A stretch of DNA of 64,000 bases from Pseudomonas lundensis (GTDB lineage Bacteria; Pseudomonadota; Gammaproteobacteria; Pseudomonadales; Pseudomonadaceae). The first letter of the stretch is position 1; the number at the start of each line of letters is the position of its first letter. Shown here piece by piece: positions 44,643 through 54,938 of this stretch. The notes under the pieces are model-generated. The model was not told where the DNA came from. It did no database searches and saw only the letters and a list, made by a program, of their open reading frames with translations. The translations under genes and the position numbers were made by a program. The stretch spans positions 1-64,000 of the forward strand of contig NZ_NQKI01000022.1 in NCBI RefSeq assembly GCF_002269125.1, given 5' to 3'.

Positions 44643-45326
44643 ATGGGCGAACGTATTCTCACCGCGCAGAACCTTAGCAAAGTGGTACCCAGCGCGGAAG
44701 GCGAGTTAATCATCCTTCACCCGCTGAACCTCGAACTGCGTCAAGGCGACAGCCTGGCCATCGTCGGCGCATCCGGCTCTGGCAAATCCACACTGCTGGG
44801 ATTATTGGCCGGGCTCGACCTGCCCAGTGCAGGCGAAGTCATCCTCGCAGGGCGCGCGTTGAGCACCTTGGACGAAGACCAGCGCGCCAGGGTTCGCGCC
44901 GAACATGTCGGCTTTGTGTTTCAGTCCTTTCAACTGCTCGACAGCCTTAACGCACTGGAAAACGTCATGTTGCCGATGGAGCTGGAAGGCCGCAAAGATG
45001 CCCGCGAACACGCCCGCCACCTGTTGGAGCGCGTCGGACTGGGTCAGCGCCTGAGCCATTCACCGCGCCAACTGTCCGGCGGGGAACAGCAACGCGTGGC
45101 CATCGCCCGCGCGTTCGCCGCCGAACCCGACGTGTTGTTCGCTGATGAACCCACCGGCAACCTCGACAGTCACACGGGTGAGCGCATCACCGATTTACTC
45201 TTTGAGCTCAATCAAGAGCGTGGCACCACGCTGGTGCTGGTGACTCACGACGAACGCCTGGCACACCGCTGCCGGCGCCTGATCCGCCTTGAAGCCGGCC
45301 AGTTGGTCGGCCCTCTGGAGCCTTGA
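44643..45326 (+). CDS. ybbA: ABC transporter ATP-binding protein, YbbA-like
   Basis: ATPase of an exporter-type complex, 227 residues. Walker A is GASGSGKST, the signature is [15 protein letters not shown], and Walker B is [12 protein letters not shown], all in the MacB/LolD-like group. It is divergent from tesA and its stop overlaps the start of the permease gene (TGATG). An upstream in-frame ATG at 44589 overlaps tesA and is rejected. Confidence 0.93.
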   Translation: MGERILTAQNLSKVVPSAEGELIILHPLNLELRQGDSLAIVGASGSGKSTLLGLLAGLDLPSAGEVILAGRALSTLDEDQRARVRAEHVGFVFQSFQLLDSLNALENVMLPMELEGRKDAREHARHLLERVGLGQRLSHSPRQLSGGEQQRVAIARAFAAEPDVLFADEPTGNLDSHTGERITDLLFELNQERGTTLVLVTHDERLAHRCRRLIRLEAGQLVGPLEP

Positions 45327-47830
45327 TGGCACGTTTGCCCCTGCTACGCCTGTTGAGCCTTGCCATCCGCCAGCTGCTGCGCGATGCGCGGGCAGGCGAA
45401 CTGCGCGTTCTGTTCTTCGCCCTGCTGGTGGCGGTGGCGGCGAGTACCGCCATCGGTTATTTCGGTGCGCGCCTGAACGGCGCAATGCTGCTGCGAGCCA
45501 CAGAGTTCCTTGGCGCCGATCTGGTACTCGATGGCACCTCCCCCGCTCGTGACGAACAGGTTCGGTTAGGGAAGGAATTGGGCCTTAAACACGCGCGGAT
45601 CGTAGAGTTCTCCAGCGTGATTGCCACCGACAACGGTATTCAACTGTCCAGCATCAAGGCCGCAGACGATGCCTATCCCTTACGCGGCGAACTGAAAAGC
45701 GCAGCACAACCTTACGCTCAAGAGCAGCCCGGCGGCGGCCCGAAACCGGGTGAGGCCTGGGCCGAATCACGCCTGCTGACAGCACTGGACCTCAAGGTCG
45801 GTGATCCGATCGAGGTGGGTTCAAAAACGGTGCGCATCACCCGCGTTCTGACTTACGAACCCGACCGGGCTGGCAATCTTTACAGCCTGACCCCACGGGT
45901 ACTCATCAACCTGGATGACTTGGACGCCACCGGCATCGTACAGCCCGGTAGCCGGGTCAATTTCCGCGAGCTGTGGAGCGGCGAAGCACCCGCGCTGGCG
46001 TCCTATCGCCAAGTCATACAGCCCGGACTCGATGCCAACCAACGTTTGCTGGACGCTCGCGACGGCAATCAGCAAATCGGCGGCGCGTTGGGCAAGGCCG
46101 AGCGCTACCTGAACATGGCCAGTCTGGTCGCCGTATTGCTGGCGGGCGTTGCCGTGGCACTGTCGGCCACCCGTTTTGCCAATCGCCGCTTCGATGCCAG
46201 CGCGCTGCTGCGCTGCCTGGGGTTGTCCCGCCGCGAAACGCTAATCCTGTTTGCCCTGCAGCTCACCGTGCTCGGGTTGCTGGCCAGTGTGGCAGGCGCG
46301 TTGACGGGCTGGCTCGCGCAGCTTGGTTTGTTCGCCTTGCTCCATGATTTATTGCCCGCCGACGTACCGCCGGGCGGCCTGCTACCTGCCCTTGCCGGCA
46401 TGGGAACCGGGCTGGTGGCGCTGGCAGGTTTCGCCTTGCCGCCGCTGGCCGCGCTGGGACGAGTGCCTCCGCTGCGGGTGTTGCGTCGCGACCTGCTGCC
46501 CATCCCCGCCAGCACCTGGAGCATCTATGGCGCGGCCCTGCTCGCGCTTGGGCTGATCATGTGGCGCATGAGCCTTGATCTGGTCCTGACATTTGCCCTG
46601 CTGGGTGGCGGTATTCTGGCCGCACTGGGTTTGGGCGGCTTGTTGCTAATGGGCCTGCAAAGTCTGCGCCGTCTATTGGCGGGCGCCTCGTTACCGTGGC
46701 GACTCGGGCTGGGACAACTGCTGCGCCACCCGCTGGCGGCCGCCGGTCAAGCCTTGGCGTTCGGGCTGATTCTGCTGTCGATGGCGCTGATTGCCCTGTT
46801 ACGCGGGGAACTGCTGGACACGTGGCAAAACCAACTCCCCAAAGACGCGCCCAATTACTTTGCGCTTAACATCCTGCCTGCTGACAAAGACGCTTTTGGG
46901 GCGCGACTGATGCAACTGCAAGCCAAGGCCGCGCCGCTTTATCCCGTCGTACCGGGTCGCTTGATCAGCATCAATGGTGAAGCCGTGCAGGGCCTCGTAA
47001 GCAAGGACTCCAGCGGCGACAAAGCCATTCAACGCGACTTGAGCCTGACCTGGGCGGCCAACCTGCCCGCGGGCAATCAATTGACAGCGGGCCAATGGTG
47101 GACCCAACAACCCGGCGACGGCATTCCCGGCGTTTCGGTCGAGGCCAAAGTGGCCCAAAGCCTCAAACTGAAACTGGGTGACCACCTGACCTTCAGCGTC
47201 GGCGGTGCCCGGCGTGAAGCACAAGTCACCAGCCTGCGCAGCATCAACTGGGACAATTTCCAACCCAACTTCTTCATGATCTTCCAGCCTGGCACTTTGC
47301 AGGACTTGCCGGCCACCTACCTCACCAGTTTCTATCTGGCGCCGGGCCATGACCGGGAAATCATCGAACTGTCCCGCCGTTTCCCGGCGGTGACGATTTT
47401 GCCCATTGAAGCCCTGTTGGCCCAACTGCGCAGCATCCTTGCGCAAGTCACCATCGCAGTCGAATACGTGCTGTTGTTTGTGCTGGCAGCCGGTATGGCG
47501 GTGCTGTTTTCTGGCTTGCAATCCACCCTGGACGAACGCATCCGCCAGGGCGCTTTGCTCCGTGCACTGGGGGCCCAGCGCACGCTGTTAATCAAGGCGC
47601 GCCGGATCGAGTTTGGCCTGCTCGGCGCCACCAGCGGGTTACTCGCCGCCATCGGCGCCGAACTGGTCAGTCTGGTGCTGTACCGCTTTGCGTTCGATCT
47701 GCCATGGCACCCGCACCCGTGGCTATTGTTGCTGCCAGTGGCGGGCGCCTTGATGGTGGGTGCCGCAGGTGTCTTCGGTACACGCAAAGCCCTCAATACC
47801 AGCCCGCTGACAGTGCTGCGCGAGGGCTGA
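45326..47830 (+). CDS. ybbP: ABC transporter permease, YbbP-like (FtsX superfamily)
   Basis: Inner-membrane permease of 834 residues with a large periplasmic domain after the first helix and two FtsX-type bundles (near residues 255-480 and 700-825). It pairs with the YbbA-like ATPase, whose stop codon overlaps its ATG. Its partner tesA lies divergently, and a role in moving lipids or lipid-linked compounds has been suggested for this family. Confidence 0.9.
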   Translation: MARLPLLRLLSLAIRQLLRDARAGELRVLFFALLVAVAASTAIGYFGARLNGAMLLRATEFLGADLVLDGTSPARDEQVRLGKELGLKHARIVEFSSVIATDNGIQLSSIKAADDAYPLRGELKSAAQPYAQEQPGGGPKPGEAWAESRLLTALDLKVGDPIEVGSKTVRITRVLTYEPDRAGNLYSLTPRVLINLDDLDATGIVQPGSRVNFRELWSGEAPALASYRQVIQPGLDANQRLLDARDGNQQIGGALGKAERYLNMASLVAVLLAGVAVALSATRFANRRFDASALLRCLGLSRRETLILFALQLTVLGLLASVAGALTGWLAQLGLFALLHDLLPADVPPGGLLPALAGMGTGLVALAGFALPPLAALGRVPPLRVLRRDLLPIPASTWSIYGAALLALGLIMWRMSLDLVLTFALLGGGILAALGLGGLLLMGLQSLRRLLAGASLPWRLGLGQLLRHPLAAAGQALAFGLILLSMALIALLRGELLDTWQNQLPKDAPNYFALNILPADKDAFGARLMQLQAKAAPLYPVVPGRLISINGEAVQGLVSKDSSGDKAIQRDLSLTWAANLPAGNQLTAGQWWTQQPGDGIPGVSVEAKVAQSLKLKLGDHLTFSVGGARREAQVTSLRSINWDNFQPNFFMIFQPGTLQDLPATYLTSFYLAPGHDREIIELSRRFPAVTILPIEALLAQLRSILAQVTIAVEYVLLFVLAAGMAVLFSGLQSTLDERIRQGALLRALGAQRTLLIKARRIEFGLLGATSGLLAAIGAELVSLVLYRFAFDLPWHPHPWLLLLPVAGALMVGAAGVFGTRKALNTSPLTVLREG

Positions 47831-47864
47831 TAGACTCGCGACCTTCTCCCCCAATGGATTGCCC

Positions 47865-48362
47865 ATGAGCCGCTATCGCCCACCACGCCCTGCTGGCACC
47901 GCGCTGATCACTCCCGAAGGTGAAGCGCGGATGCGGGCCGAGCTGCACGAGTTGTGGCACGTGCGTCGTCCCCAGGTCACGCAATCTGTCAGCGAGGCCG
48001 CAGCGCAGGGCGATCGCTCTGAAAACGCCGAATATACGTACGGCAAAAAGATGCTGCGTGAAATCGACAGCCGTGTGCGATTCCTGACCAAGCGTCTCGA
48101 AAGTCTCAAAGTGGTAAGTGACAAGCCCAGCGATCCTAATAAGGTGTATTTCGGTGCTTGGGTCACGATTGAGGATGAAGACGGCAAACACGCGCGCTAC
48201 CGCATTGTCGGCCCGGATGAACTGGATTTGAAACAGGGGTTGATCAGCATCGACTCACCACTGGCCCGCGCATTAATCGGCAAGCCGCTGGATGCTCAAG
48301 TGCAAGTCCAGACCCCTACCGGCGAACAATGGGTGTGTATCGTGGCGATCGACTACCCCTGA
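47865..48362 (+). CDS. greB: Transcription elongation factor GreB
   Basis: Stimulates RNA polymerase to cleave backtracked transcripts. It has 165 residues from the ATG at 47865. The coiled-coil tip has the acidic pair region AAAQGDRSENAEYTYGKKMLREID, with the basic patch and the IDYP end of GreB. It follows the permease gene by 34 bp on the same strand. Confidence 0.95.
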   Translation: MSRYRPPRPAGTALITPEGEARMRAELHELWHVRRPQVTQSVSEAAAQGDRSENAEYTYGKKMLREIDSRVRFLTKRLESLKVVSDKPSDPNKVYFGAWVTIEDEDGKHARYRIVGPDELDLKQGLISIDSPLARALIGKPLDAQVQVQTPTGEQWVCIVAIDYP

Positions 48363-48472
48363 TGTAAAGCGCCTGCTAAAGATGTAGCCACATATGTATT
48401 AGCCGTTCATCCAATCATTCCAGTTCTATGCTCAGGTTAATCAACCAACGGTCATTCAAGGAGTGAAAGACC

Positions 48473-49330
48473 ATGAGCACGAAGAACAACCGTTACTGGA
48501 TGAGTGACGTTCCCGGCCTACAGCATTTGCATATTGGCGAACTCATATTGCCAGGCAGCCATGACTCCGGGAGCGACAAGGAAGCGCCCAACTTCCAGTG
48601 GCCACAAGCGATTACCCAAGACGTATCCCCCAAGAAACAGCTGGAGCATGGCATCCGGGCACTGGACTTAAGGGTGGCGTTCTACGCCAAGTACCCAGTC
48701 GCAGACGCGCGACGCTTTCAGTTATTCCACGGCACATCATCGGGCCGTACAGTCGAGCACGACATCCTGCAGATGCTCAGGCAATTCTACGCAGACAAAC
48801 AATCGCAAAAAGAAATCGTTGTGCTGGATTTCCATGAGTTCCGGGACTTCACACCCCAAGCCCACGAAGAGCTGCAAGCGCAAATCTCAAAGGTGCTCGG
48901 CACATTGATCATCCCGGAAAAATGCGCTCGGTTAACACTTGAGGCGCTATGGAAAGAACACCCGGGCGCAACGGTCGTGGCGGCCTACAATCACGACACT
49001 GACTCGCCGCTGCTGTGGCGAGGCGTGGACCAACGCTGGAGCGGTGAAAACCTGATATCCACCCATCACCTCAAACGCTTTATGGACAGCACGCTCGATC
49101 GGTATAAAAGCCCTTATAAACTCGTTGCCATCCAGTGCGCCAAGTATGTATTACCGCTGCATGTTCCCGATGATTTCAGTGACAAAGTCAATACCTGGTT
49201 CAAATCGGACAATGCAGAAAGTTATATACAACACTTTTTTATCATCAACACCGACTGGGCAACACGCAGCGAACTGGTGAATCATTGCAAACATGCCAAT
49301 GAAATAAGAGCTCACCAACAGCGCTCATAA
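48473..49330 (+). CDS. PI-PLC X-domain protein without signal peptide
   Basis: Predicted phosphatidylinositol-specific phospholipase C-type enzyme of 285 residues. The active-site features of bacterial PI-PLC are present: ILPGSHDSG with His30, then ALDLRV (Asp65, Arg67) and LFHGTSSG with His86; VVLDFHEF follows. Unlike most bacterial members it has no signal peptide. It starts at ATG 48473 after AAGGAGTGAAAGACC. It stands alone and looks less GC-rich than greB. It could be exported by another route or act in the cytoplasm; the function is not known. Confidence 0.82.
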   Translation: MSTKNNRYWMSDVPGLQHLHIGELILPGSHDSGSDKEAPNFQWPQAITQDVSPKKQLEHGIRALDLRVAFYAKYPVADARRFQLFHGTSSGRTVEHDILQMLRQFYADKQSQKEIVVLDFHEFRDFTPQAHEELQAQISKVLGTLIIPEKCARLTLEALWKEHPGATVVAAYNHDTDSPLLWRGVDQRWSGENLISTHHLKRFMDSTLDRYKSPYKLVAIQCAKYVLPLHVPDDFSDKVNTWFKSDNAESYIQHFFIINTDWATRSELVNHCKHANEIRAHQQRS

Positions 49331-49335
49331 GGGTG

Positions 49336-49368
49336 TGCGCCAAGTAATTCATATAAAGACTTGGCGCA
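49336..49368. terminator. Hairpin between convergent genes
   Basis: Arms TGCGCCAAGT (49336-49345) and ACTTGGCGCA (49359-49368) pair perfectly over 10 bp with a 13-nt loop, 6 bp after the PI-PLC-like stop and just before the stop of the leftward gene. Confidence 0.65.
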
Positions 49369-49376
49369 GAGACGCT

Positions 49377-49685
49377 TTAACGCAACGTAATCAGCCCTTG
49401 GCGAGAAACGCGTACCAGGTTGTGGATGACGGCCTCGGCCTGGTGTGGACGGGGTGACTGAATCACGGCCAAGTCAAAGCTGTCATTGGCAAACCGCGCT
49501 AAAGCGTCACCCTCTTCCACAAACTGAATCAAAAACGCCGAAGCCCGACCTTTCCTGCGCGGCCAACCGTCCAGATAGCGCAACAGCGTGGGCTGATGTT
49601 TGCCACCCAGGAGGATTTTAGGATTACGAAAAGTTTGATTGGCCGTGATCGGCGCGAGACGTACAAGGGGACGTGGCTGACTCAT
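49377..49685 (-). CDS. Small methyltransferase-like conserved protein
   Basis: A 102-residue protein. Its C-terminal half (FANDSFDLAVIQSPRPHQAEAVIHNLVRVSRQGLI) resembles the strand-4/helix-D part of class I SAM-dependent methyltransferases, but the SAM-binding GxGxG loop is missing. It may be a shrunken relative with no catalytic activity. It is convergent with the PI-PLC gene and has a long non-coding region upstream. Confidence 0.6.
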   Translation of the reverse strand: MSQPRPLVRLAPITANQTFRNPKILLGGKHQPTLLRYLDGWPRRKGRASAFLIQFVEEGDALARFANDSFDLAVIQSPRPHQAEAVIHNLVRVSRQGLITLR

Positions 49686-49920
49686 TTATCGGGTTCTCCG
49701 CCTCAGGATTCTGCGTGGCAGGTGAGAGGCAACACCGAACCAGCGCTTTAGCGGTATTTCAAGGCCTGTTACCGGCCTCTTGGGTGATCAGTCGAACACC
49801 CGGCGCCCCGCAAGTAGCTGTTTAAATCGGCGCAAGAAAACATCCTAGATAAACCCGGTTACAGCTGTCAAGAATCACGTTCCGGGGCGATCAGCGACGC
49901 AGAGAATCAAGAACACAGGC

Positions 49921-49963
49921 AAGCCTGCTCGACGCGTCCTTTTGCACAAGAGCGAGCAGGCTT
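49921..49963 (-). terminator. Terminator after the DoxX gene
   Basis: Arms AAGCCTGCTCG (49921-49931) and CGAGCAGGCTT (49953-49963) form an 11-bp stem, 7 bp past the leftward DoxX stop codon. The loop is long (21 nt). Confidence 0.6.
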
Positions 49964-49969
49964 CATGGC

Positions 49970-50407
49970 TTACTTGTTGGCAATCGCCTGATCCAGTGAC
50001 AGCTTGCCAGCGCCCTCGATTAAAACGGCCAACGTACCGCCCAGCAAGGCCAGCGCAAACTCATAGCCGTTGTTGGCCATGAACAGACCGTTGCTGATAT
50101 GCACCGTGAAAATCGCCACCAGTAACGTGAAGGTCAGCCCCAACGCTGCAGGCCGGGCCAACAAACCGATAATTAGCGCCAGACCGCCGAAGAACTCCGT
50201 GCCGCCCGAGAGCAGTGCCATCAATGTTCCCGGCGCCAGGCCAATGCTTTCCATCCACTGCGCTGTGCCCGCCAGCCCACCGCCACCGAACCAGCCAAAG
50301 AGTTTTTGCGAACCGTGGGCAGCGAAGATGATCCCGACCAGAACGCGCAAAACAGTCAAGCCGTAGCCCGCGTGAGTCCCCAAAACGGTATGGGTGAATT
50401 TGTTCAT
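49970..50407 (-). CDS. DoxX-family membrane protein
   Basis: Integral membrane protein of 145 residues with four predicted helices. The family signature is seen in VLRVLVGIIFAAHGSQKLFGWFGG and GTEFFGGLALIIGLLARPAA. DoxX proteins are often linked to quinone or thiosulfate oxidation, but their role here is not determined. The gene is monocistronic. Confidence 0.85.
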   Translation of the reverse strand: MNKFTHTVLGTHAGYGLTVLRVLVGIIFAAHGSQKLFGWFGGGGLAGTAQWMESIGLAPGTLMALLSGGTEFFGGLALIIGLLARPAALGLTFTLLVAIFTVHISNGLFMANNGYEFALALLGGTLAVLIEGAGKLSLDQAIANK

Positions 50408-50510
50408 GGTGCAGTCCTTTTGTTAATCAGGTTGGGATGTGCCGCCATACTAATCAGTTTTTAGAATGTTAATAGCCGAATAAATCCAAGATAACTATCA
50501 GTTATTTCGA

Positions 50511-51929
50511 TTATTTTCGAAGTGCCAGCTTCGGCTCATCAGGCTCCAATGAGTCGCGCTCCCGATCGAAGGCCAAAAAGTATTTATTCACACTATTAAC
50601 ATAGCTGACCGCCCCCATTCCCACCTGCTCCATGGCAATGCGCTCAACCTGAAAGAACCATTGGTTGGGGTTCAACTCCCGGCGTTTAGCCTCGGCGCGC
50701 ATGCCTTGCACGCGCTCGGGGCCCATGTTGTAGGCCGCCAGTACAAACGCCATGCGCTCGCGTTCATTCAACTTGGGGCTGGCAAAGAACTTGCGCCGAA
50801 TCATCGCCAGGTATTTGGCCCCGGCCTGCACATTGTTGTCGACGCTTTGAATGTTGTTGACCCCCACCCGTTGCGCCGCTGAAGGAGTGATTTGCAACAA
50901 TCCCATGGCCCCGTCTGAGCCTTTGGCATTGGGGTTGAGTGTGGACTCCTTGAACGCCAACGCCGCCAGATTGAGCCAGTCCATGCCCTGTTGCCGGGCA
51001 TGTTTTTGCAGCACCGGACGCAATTTTTCGAGCTTCTGCCGGTCAGCCCGCGCCAGCGGGTAGTGGACGCGATACAGGCGTCGATAGACGCGCTCAAATG
51101 CCACATTCTGATCGTCAGGGACGCTGTAGGTCGTCAAGAAACGGTCGATGCTGGCCCGCAACATCGAAGCATCGCGCCGCACATACCAGCGCATGGCACC
51201 TGGCTCGCTGACCAGTACTTTGCGATCAAAGCGCAGCTTGGGCATCAACGCGGCCCAACGCTCGGCAATCGGCTGCTCGACTAACGTCAAGTGGTAGATC
51301 TTGGCTTGCACCATCTCCAGCACATCTTCCACCGCCAGGGTCGGGTCCACCCATTCGATTTTCACGGGCGGCAGTTTGCGCAACGCCAGCTTTTGATTGA
51401 TCACGTTCACCGCCGCCCCCGCGGCACTGCCCGTCGTCAATGCCACAGTGCGGCCCGACAACTGCTCAAGGCGGGTGAAACGCCGCTCGCCCTTGACGCC
51501 CACGAGGATCAGCGCCACGCGATCAATGATCGGCTCGCTCGGGCTCACGGCGTGGGTCGGCTTGACATCCAGCAGCTCGCCGGGCGCCATCAAATCGCCT
51601 TCGCCACGCAGCAGCGCGCCGAGCAGTTGATCCTTGGCTTTAGGGATGATTTTGAGGGTGATTTGCTGACCATTGAGCGCATGGCCATTGAGATAACGCT
51701 CGAAAGCGCGCAACCGATGGTATTCGACACCAATCGACTGCCCTTGGACTTCGCCCGAGCTGTTGCGGCTTTGATTGACCAGCACGCGCAACACTTGACT
51801 GCTGCGAATCTGCGCCAGATCGCGGATCTGACTCGGCTGCCCGGCCTGTAATGGCCCAGGCAGGCGTGCGGTTGCCATAGCAGGCAACAGCATCAGGCAC
51901 AGCGCAATCCACAGCGTCAGTCTTGTCAT
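50511..51929 (-). CDS. mltF: MltF-like lytic transglycosylase
   Basis: Cleaves peptidoglycan glycan strands with formation of anhydro-muropeptides. It has 472 residues with a signal peptide ending near ATARL. The first part (about 45-280) is a solute-binding-type domain that tunes activity; the C-terminal SLT domain holds the catalytic glutamate in AFKESTLNP (Glu328) and the motifs GAMGLLQITP and AYNMGPERV. Unlike E. coli MltF there is no lipobox. The mltF label is by domain order, not by close identity. Confidence 0.85.
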   Translation of the reverse strand: MTRLTLWIALCLMLLPAMATARLPGPLQAGQPSQIRDLAQIRSSQVLRVLVNQSRNSSGEVQGQSIGVEYHRLRAFERYLNGHALNGQQITLKIIPKAKDQLLGALLRGEGDLMAPGELLDVKPTHAVSPSEPIIDRVALILVGVKGERRFTRLEQLSGRTVALTTGSAAGAAVNVINQKLALRKLPPVKIEWVDPTLAVEDVLEMVQAKIYHLTLVEQPIAERWAALMPKLRFDRKVLVSEPGAMRWYVRRDASMLRASIDRFLTTYSVPDDQNVAFERVYRRLYRVHYPLARADRQKLEKLRPVLQKHARQQGMDWLNLAALAFKESTLNPNAKGSDGAMGLLQITPSAAQRVGVNNIQSVDNNVQAGAKYLAMIRRKFFASPKLNERERMAFVLAAYNMGPERVQGMRAEAKRRELNPNQWFFQVERIAMEQVGMGAVSYVNSVNKYFLAFDRERDSLEPDEPKLALRK

Positions 51930-52166
51930 CCGTTCTCCGCAAAGAAGACAGCCCTTCAGCGTGCCGGAATACCCGACAACCGGTCGCCCTTTGGGGCATC
52001 AGGTGCGCTGTGAGCGGTGTGCAATTGCGCGGTTACAGCGAACCCTGTACCGGGAATTGCGCAATTGCGGCATTCAAAGACAACCATAACTCTCTGTAGT
52101 TCTTGGTTTTTCTTATTAAATCTGCAGCTCTGATATGCTTCGCGGCCTGTGGCCTGAGGTAGCACC

Positions 52167-52979
52167 ATGCAACTCATCGATATCGGCGTCAACCTGACCA
52201 ACCCCAGCTTCGACGGCAAACATGAGGCCGTTCTGGAGCGTGCCTACGCTGCAGGCGTATGCCAATTGGTGCTCACGGGCACCAGCGTTGACGGCAGCGA
52301 ACAAGCCTTGCAGCTGTGCCATGAGCAGGATGAAAGTGCCTTGCGGCTGTTTTCGACGGCGGGCATACACCCGCACTCGGCCAGCGACTGGAATGCCGAC
52401 AGCGCCCGGCGTTTACACGCGTTGCTCAAAGAGCCACGGGTGCTTGCGGTGGGCGAATGCGGTCTGGACTTCAACCGTGATTTTTCGCCACGCCCGCAAC
52501 AGGAAAAAGTTCTGGAAGAACAGTTGGCGATGGCGGTGGACTTGCAATTGCCGGTGTTTTTGCACGAGCGCGACGCCAATCAGCGTTTGCTGGAGATCCT
52601 GCGCGACTACCGCGACCGCCTGCCTGCTGCCGTGGTGCATTGTTTCACCGGCGAACAACGGGCGCTGTTCAGTTATCTGGACCTGGATTTACACATCGGC
52701 ATCACCGGCTGGATCTGCGACGAACGCCGTGGTACGCATTTGCACCCACTGGTGCGCAACATTCCTCGCGGTCGCCTGATGCTGGAGAGTGACGCGCCGT
52801 ATTTACTGCCCCGCACGCTGCGCCCTAAACCCAAAAATGGCCGCAACGAACCGGCTTATCTCCCTGAAGTGCTGCGTGAAGTCGCACTGCACCGAGGTGA
52901 AACACAAGCCGATCTGGCCGCACACAGCACTGCCTGTGCCCGCACCTTTTTTAGTTTACCGGCCATCCATCACGATTAA
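52167..52979 (+). CDS. tatD: TatD-family deoxyribonuclease
   Basis: Metal-dependent 3'-5' DNase of 270 residues. It starts [12 protein letters not shown], the TatD form of the metal site (instead of DxHxH), with [34 protein letters not shown] and [23 protein letters not shown] as later motifs. The ATG at 52167 follows a short AT-rich leader. A chemotaxis receptor gene follows on the same strand. Confidence 0.93.
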   Translation: MQLIDIGVNLTNPSFDGKHEAVLERAYAAGVCQLVLTGTSVDGSEQALQLCHEQDESALRLFSTAGIHPHSASDWNADSARRLHALLKEPRVLAVGECGLDFNRDFSPRPQQEKVLEEQLAMAVDLQLPVFLHERDANQRLLEILRDYRDRLPAAVVHCFTGEQRALFSYLDLDLHIGITGWICDERRGTHLHPLVRNIPRGRLMLESDAPYLLPRTLRPKPKNGRNEPAYLPEVLREVALHRGETQADLAAHSTACARTFFSLPAIHHD

Positions 52980-53102
52980 GGCGCCGGAGGGACCGTAAGC
53001 AGGCTGGCGCCCTTGACCCACATCAACAAGATCGCCATGGTTTGGCGGCACAATGATGGCACCTTGCCAATATTGTTTCCGCCAAATCAGAGAAGACCTT
53101 CC

Positions 53103-54584
53103 ATGGGTGCCTGGCTTAGCAACATCTCGCTCAAATACAAGTTCTGGGCCGTCAACGCGGTGGCCTTCGTCACCACGCTGTTGCTCGTCCTCTACGCCGT
53201 GCAGCTCGAACAGCAGTCGCGCAGCGACGCCGCTCAAGCCAACGCCCATGCGCAGGCACAATTGCTAAGTGCCTGGCCGCGCGGCCAAGCCTTGCCCACT
53301 GTCGACTTTTTGCTACCGATAACTCCCGGCCAAGTCCCGACGGTGGACGAACAATCCCTGCCGCAGCTCAGTGATGCCAATGGCTGGGTGTCCATCCACC
53401 ACCTGCCGTTCTTTGGCGAAAATCCACTGCTGGGCGCCGAGGTCGTCACCCGCCCTGACGGTGAGCGGGTTGCCGTGCTGGCCTACGCGCCAAGCCTGGC
53501 GCACGTGTTTGTCGAGCGTCTGGCTAATTACGCCGTCGCGGTGTTCGTGCTGATGTTGGCGATGCTCTGCGCTTCGCAACTATTGATTCAGTTCTTGCTC
53601 AGCCAGCTCAATACGCTCAAGGACGTGATGTTGCACGTCGAAAAAACCGGTGACTTGTCGGCCCGCGTGCCCTTGGCCTGCACCGACGAAGTCGGGCAAA
53701 TGGCCGGCGCCTTCAATGCCATGCAAGCCGGTTACCAACGTATCGTGCAGACCGTGGCCGACACCGCCGCACAACTGGATGCAGGCGCCGCGCGACTGGC
53801 CAGCAGCATGGACGAGGTGCGTCATGGCATGCTCGGCCAGCAAAGCGAAACCGATCAGGCCGCCACCGCCATCAATGAAATGTCAGCCACGGTCTATCAC
53901 ATTGCCCAGCACGCAGGCGCCACCCGTGACCTGTCGCAAACCGCCGACACCCTCGCCGGCAGCGGCCAGCAAGTGGTCAGCCGGGTCCAGGACTCCATCG
54001 CCAGCCTGTCCAGCGGCGTGCAGCAAACCGCCGAGATGATTCAGCAACTGGCTCAAGACAGTCAGAAAATTAACAGCGTGGTCAGCGTGATTCACAGCAT
54101 TGCCGAACAGACCAACCTGCTGGCCCTCAATGCGGCGATTGAGGCTGCCCGGGCAGGCGAGATGGGGCGCGGGTTTGCCGTGGTGGCCGATGAGGTGCGC
54201 AACCTTGCCAAGCGTGTACAGGCCTCCACAGACGAAATCACCACCATGGTCTCGGCCTTGCAAGCCGGCACCCGTGATGCCGTGGACTTCATGCAGGAAA
54301 GCTCGTTCAAGGCCGACGACTGCGTGCAACAGGCGCAGGAGGCAGGCGAAGCACTGGCGGAAATTACCAGTGCCGTCGCCCAGATGCGCGAGAGCAACAC
54401 CCAAATTGCAGTGGCCGCCGAACAACAAAGCCAGGTGGCTGAAGAAATGAACCGTGCCGTGGTCAGCATCCGCGACGTGACTGAAAACACCGTGCAACAA
54501 ACCGTCGACTCGGCCACCACCAGCAATCAACTGGCGACCCTGGCCGGTGAGTTAAACCGGGCCATCGGTCAGTTAAAGCTATAA
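53103..54584 (+). CDS. Methyl-accepting chemotaxis receptor
   Basis: Transmembrane chemoreceptor of 493 residues. The ATG at 53103 gives a first helix (about 16-38); a sensing region of roughly 110 residues follows, shorter than classical four-helix domains. A second helix lies near 145-165. Then come a HAMP domain and the signalling domain, with the hairpin tip [19 protein letters not shown] (kinase-interacting) and typical Q/E methylation stretches. An upstream frame from 53013 lacks a helix and is rejected. The ligand is unknown. Confidence 0.9.
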   Translation: MGAWLSNISLKYKFWAVNAVAFVTTLLLVLYAVQLEQQSRSDAAQANAHAQAQLLSAWPRGQALPTVDFLLPITPGQVPTVDEQSLPQLSDANGWVSIHHLPFFGENPLLGAEVVTRPDGERVAVLAYAPSLAHVFVERLANYAVAVFVLMLAMLCASQLLIQFLLSQLNTLKDVMLHVEKTGDLSARVPLACTDEVGQMAGAFNAMQAGYQRIVQTVADTAAQLDAGAARLASSMDEVRHGMLGQQSETDQAATAINEMSATVYHIAQHAGATRDLSQTADTLAGSGQQVVSRVQDSIASLSSGVQQTAEMIQQLAQDSQKINSVVSVIHSIAEQTNLLALNAAIEAARAGEMGRGFAVVADEVRNLAKRVQASTDEITTMVSALQAGTRDAVDFMQESSFKADDCVQQAQEAGEALAEITSAVAQMRESNTQIAVAAEQQSQVAEEMNRAVVSIRDVTENTVQQTVDSATTSNQLATLAGELNRAIGQLKL

Positions 54585-54683
54585 GGCCAATAGCCATTGT
54601 CGATTCGCCGTGCGCCTTGCACGAGCCTATTCTCTGTTCATCCGGTTCAGCCAACGCTGAACCCTTGAACAAGGAGTGCAATC

Positions 54684-54938
54684 ATGGGCAAACGTCATCC
54701 CAACCTACCTGCCTGGCAATGGCGCTCGAACCCGCAGAGCCACGCAGGCGCCACGCATCAGGCCATTGACCTGATGGCTGTCGCATTGATGGTTGTGGCC
54801 TTTCTGCTTCTGGCCTCAGGCATTTTCAGTGGCAACGCCACCAGTGCTGTGATTGGCCTGGTGACGCTGTTTGCGGCTACCCGCCTGCAACACCAGCGTC
54901 GCAAGGCGCAGGACGGGCCACACAGTCAGGCGTTCTGA
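54684..54938 (+). CDS. Small membrane protein, unknown
   Basis: An 84-residue protein with a polar N-terminus, two hydrophobic helices (about 30-47 and 53-66) and a basic tail RLQHQRRKAQDG. An AAGGAG ribosome site precedes the ATG. I do not recognise a family. It is convergent with the thioesterase gene with no gap between the stops. Confidence 0.68.
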   Translation: MGKRHPNLPAWQWRSNPQSHAGATHQAIDLMAVALMVVAFLLLASGIFSGNATSAVIGLVTLFAATRLQHQRRKAQDGPHSQAF

